Part shown: piece by piece, positions 62,727-64,000 of the stretch | How positions within the stretch are numbered: position 1 is the stretch's first letter | How the letters are laid out: every line of letters begins with the position of its first letter | Origin: VAZQ01 sp963725185 | GTDB taxonomy: Bacteria > Pseudomonadota > Alphaproteobacteria > Rhizobiales > Xanthobacteraceae | Assembly: GCA_963725185.1 (NCBI GenBank) | Contig: CAVRXO010000006.1 | Span: 2,356,001-2,420,000, forward strand | DNA length: 64,000 nt | Direction of reading: 5' to 3' | Program-made: the position numbers and the translations under genes | Notes under the pieces: model-generated | What the model saw: only the letters and a program-made list of their open reading frames with translations | Database searches by the model: none | Told to the model about the DNA's origin: nothing

Positions 62727-64000
62727 TTATTCGACGAAGCCGAGCGGTCGAGAGACCGTTTCGAGCGACTTTCTCTCGGCGGCGATGCCCCAGCGCCATT
62801 CAATCAAAGCGGCGACGATCATCAAGGCCGAACCGAGAAAATAGCCGCCCGCCACGCTGGAGCGCGCCCCCGTATCGATCAGCGTGCCGAACAGCCACGG
62901 CCCCGCCGCGCCGCCGATCCCGGTGCCGATCGCGTAGAAGAACGCGATCGCCAGCGCGCGAATCTCGAGCGGGAAGGTCTCGCTCACTGTCAGATAGGCG
63001 GAGCTGGCCGCCGCCGAGGCAAAGAAGAAGATGATCATCCAGGCGATGGTCTGGCTTTCCGCCGACAACCAGCCCTGGCTGAAGAGATATCCGGTGCCGG
63101 CCAGCAGGATGCCGGAGACCGCGTAGGTCATGCCGATCATGGTTTTGCGGCCGACGGTGTCGAACAGTCGGCCAAGCAAGAGCGGACCGCAGAAGTTTCC
63201 CGCCGCGAACGGCAGGATGTACCAGCCCACCCGGTCGGCGGGCACGCCGTAGAAATCGGTCAGGATCAGCGCATAGGTGAAAAAGATCGCATTGTAGAAG
63301 AAGGCCTGGGCAGCCATCAGGCTCAGCCCGACGAAAGTTCGCCGCGGATAGGTCAGGAACAGCGTCCGTGCGACTTCGATCAGCGGCGTATGGGTGCGCG
63401 TCCGCAGTTTCACTTTGGGGAGGCCCGCTCCCGCGCCAACGCAGGGCGACCCCGATTGCCGCTCGATTTGGGCCACGATGACCTCGGCGTGTTGCGATTG
63501 TCCGTGCGTTGCCAACCAGCGCGGGCTCTCCGGAATCCACATGCGCATGACGAAGACGATCATTCCCAGTGCGGCTCCGATCAGGAACGCCAGACGCCAA
63601 CCGATCGCCGGATCGATGACGGCCGGATCGAGCAAGACGATGGAGCCGGCGGCGCCCAGCGCGGCTCCGACCCAGAAGCTGCCGTTGATGGCAAGATCGG
63701 TTCGGCCACGGAATCGAGCCGGAACGAGTTCCTGGATGGTCGAATTGATCGCCGTATACTCGCCACCGATGCCTGCCCCGGTCAAGAAGCGAAATGCCGC
63801 AAAGCTCCAGAAATTCCACGACAGGGCCGTCGCGGCGGTGGCCGTGAGGTAAACGGCGATTGTAATGAAAAAGAGCTTCTTGCGGCCGAGCCGGTCCGTC
63901 AGCCACCCGAAGAACAGCGCCCCCAGCACTGCTCCACCCAGATAAGCGCTGCCGGCACGACCGATCTCGGAATTGCTCAGGGCCAAGGTGGAGCTCTCTT
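62727..64000 (-). CDS. MFS transporter, N-terminus beyond the window
   Basis: At least 424 aa seen; the frame continues to the right edge, so the start is missing along with the first helix. Sugar-porter/metabolite:H+ symporter signatures are GALFFGWLTDRLGRKKLFFI (loop 2-3 motif GxxxDRLGRR), RFLTGAGIGGEYTAINSTIQ, RMWIPESPRWLATHG and GRLFDTVGRKTMIGMTY. The GGEY and PESPRW motifs point to the SHS/MHS metabolite-proton symporter group. Loop 6-7 is long. Its operon with otsB and GH15 suggests uptake or export of a sugar or osmolyte, but dicarboxylates are also common for the group. Confidence 0.85.
   Translation of the reverse strand, partial: ESSTLALSNSEIGRAGSAYLGGAVLGALFFGWLTDRLGRKKLFFITIAVYLTATAATALSWNFWSFAAFRFLTGAGIGGEYTAINSTIQELVPARFRGRTDLAINGSFWVGAALGAAGSIVLLDPAVIDPAIGWRLAFLIGAALGMIVFVMRMWIPESPRWLATHGQSQHAEVIVAQIERQSGSPCVGAGAGLPKVKLRTRTHTPLIEVARTLFLTYPRRTFVGLSLMAAQAFFYNAIFFTYALILTDFYGVPADRVGWYILPFAAGNFCGPLLLGRLFDTVGRKTMIGMTYAVSGILLAGTGYLFSQGWLSAESQTIAWMIIFFFASAAASSAYLTVSETFPLEIRALAIAFFYAIGTGIGGAAGPWLFGTLIDTGARSSVAGGYFLGSALMIVAALIEWRWGIAAERKSLETVSRPLGFVE

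Noticed and set aside
1..64000. tRNA, rRNA and CRISPR arrays
   Set aside because: I looked for cloverleaf-like intergenic stretches and regularly spaced repeats and saw none; this was by eye and is not a substitute for a tRNA scan.

Overview
This 64-kb window is a GC-rich chromosomal segment of an alphaproteobacterium. It looks Bradyrhizobium-like (Hyphomicrobiales): sigma-EcfG-type promoters (GGAAC-N16/17-CGTT), a NepR-like small protein, a perfect FNR/FixK box, many orphan tripartite-tricarboxylate (TctC/Bug) receptors, and a composite palindromic intergenic repeat. Family names come from recognising motifs and residues by eye; no database search was run. No rRNA, tRNA or CRISPR was seen.

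Layout. 0-8.5 kb: an ISNCY/IS1202-type insertion sequence with a 17-bp target duplication lies on the stop codon of a crp/fnr gene. That gene diverges from a NepR-like ORF, with an EcfG-type promoter candidate on each side. Then come a DUF992 protein, a small CxxC protein, an exported isochorismatase-like protein without its cysteine, an atypical Nramp transporter and a tandem-PilZ protein. 8.5-23.8 kb: the most unusual part is an array of six close paralogues (about 280-296 aa) of an uncharacterised exported family plus one distant relative. They are interleaved with a YVTN beta-propeller protein, a CxxCH cytochrome-like protein, two TctC receptors, an 11-TPR protein and an exported metallo-beta-lactamase-fold hydrolase. 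25.2-27.2 kb: lemA plus two TPM-domain genes. 27.2-33.9 kb: threonine dehydrogenase and 2-amino-3-ketobutyrate ligase converge on gcvPA-gcvPB-gcvT-gcvH, giving a threonine-to-glycine-to-C1 route. 34.1-40.6 kb: a phosphoribosyltransferase diverges from hsp20-lon-pncB-pncA, with a perfect TTGAT-N4-ATCAA box between them. 40.8-48.2 kb: a second atypical Nramp, two more TctC receptors around a polysaccharide deacetylase, a glyoxalase-fold protein, an exported MsrA and an alpha/beta hydrolase. 48.5-64 kb: carbohydrate and osmotic stress genes, namely a glycogen-debranching-type glycosidase, PRC-barrel protein, MFS, GT4, ABC exporter, SDR, otsA, a sensory-rhodopsin-transducer-like protein, a glucose dehydrogenase, GH15, otsB and a truncated MFS gene.

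How the parts fit. The EcfG-type promoters next to nepR-like, crp, Nramp, otsA, the transducer-like gene and the glucose dehydrogenase suggest much of the window belongs to the general stress response. The FNR/FixK box adds a low-oxygen input to protein quality control (Hsp20, Lon) and NAD salvage (PncB, PncA).

Caution. Eight single-base insertions break seven otherwise well-conserved genes: one TctC receptor, tdh, gcvPB, gcvPA (twice), a phosphoribosyltransferase, pncB and an SDR. Each is repaired by removing one base, and every repaired length is a whole number of codons. Sequencing or assembly error is the simplest explanation, so these genes are described by their repaired products.
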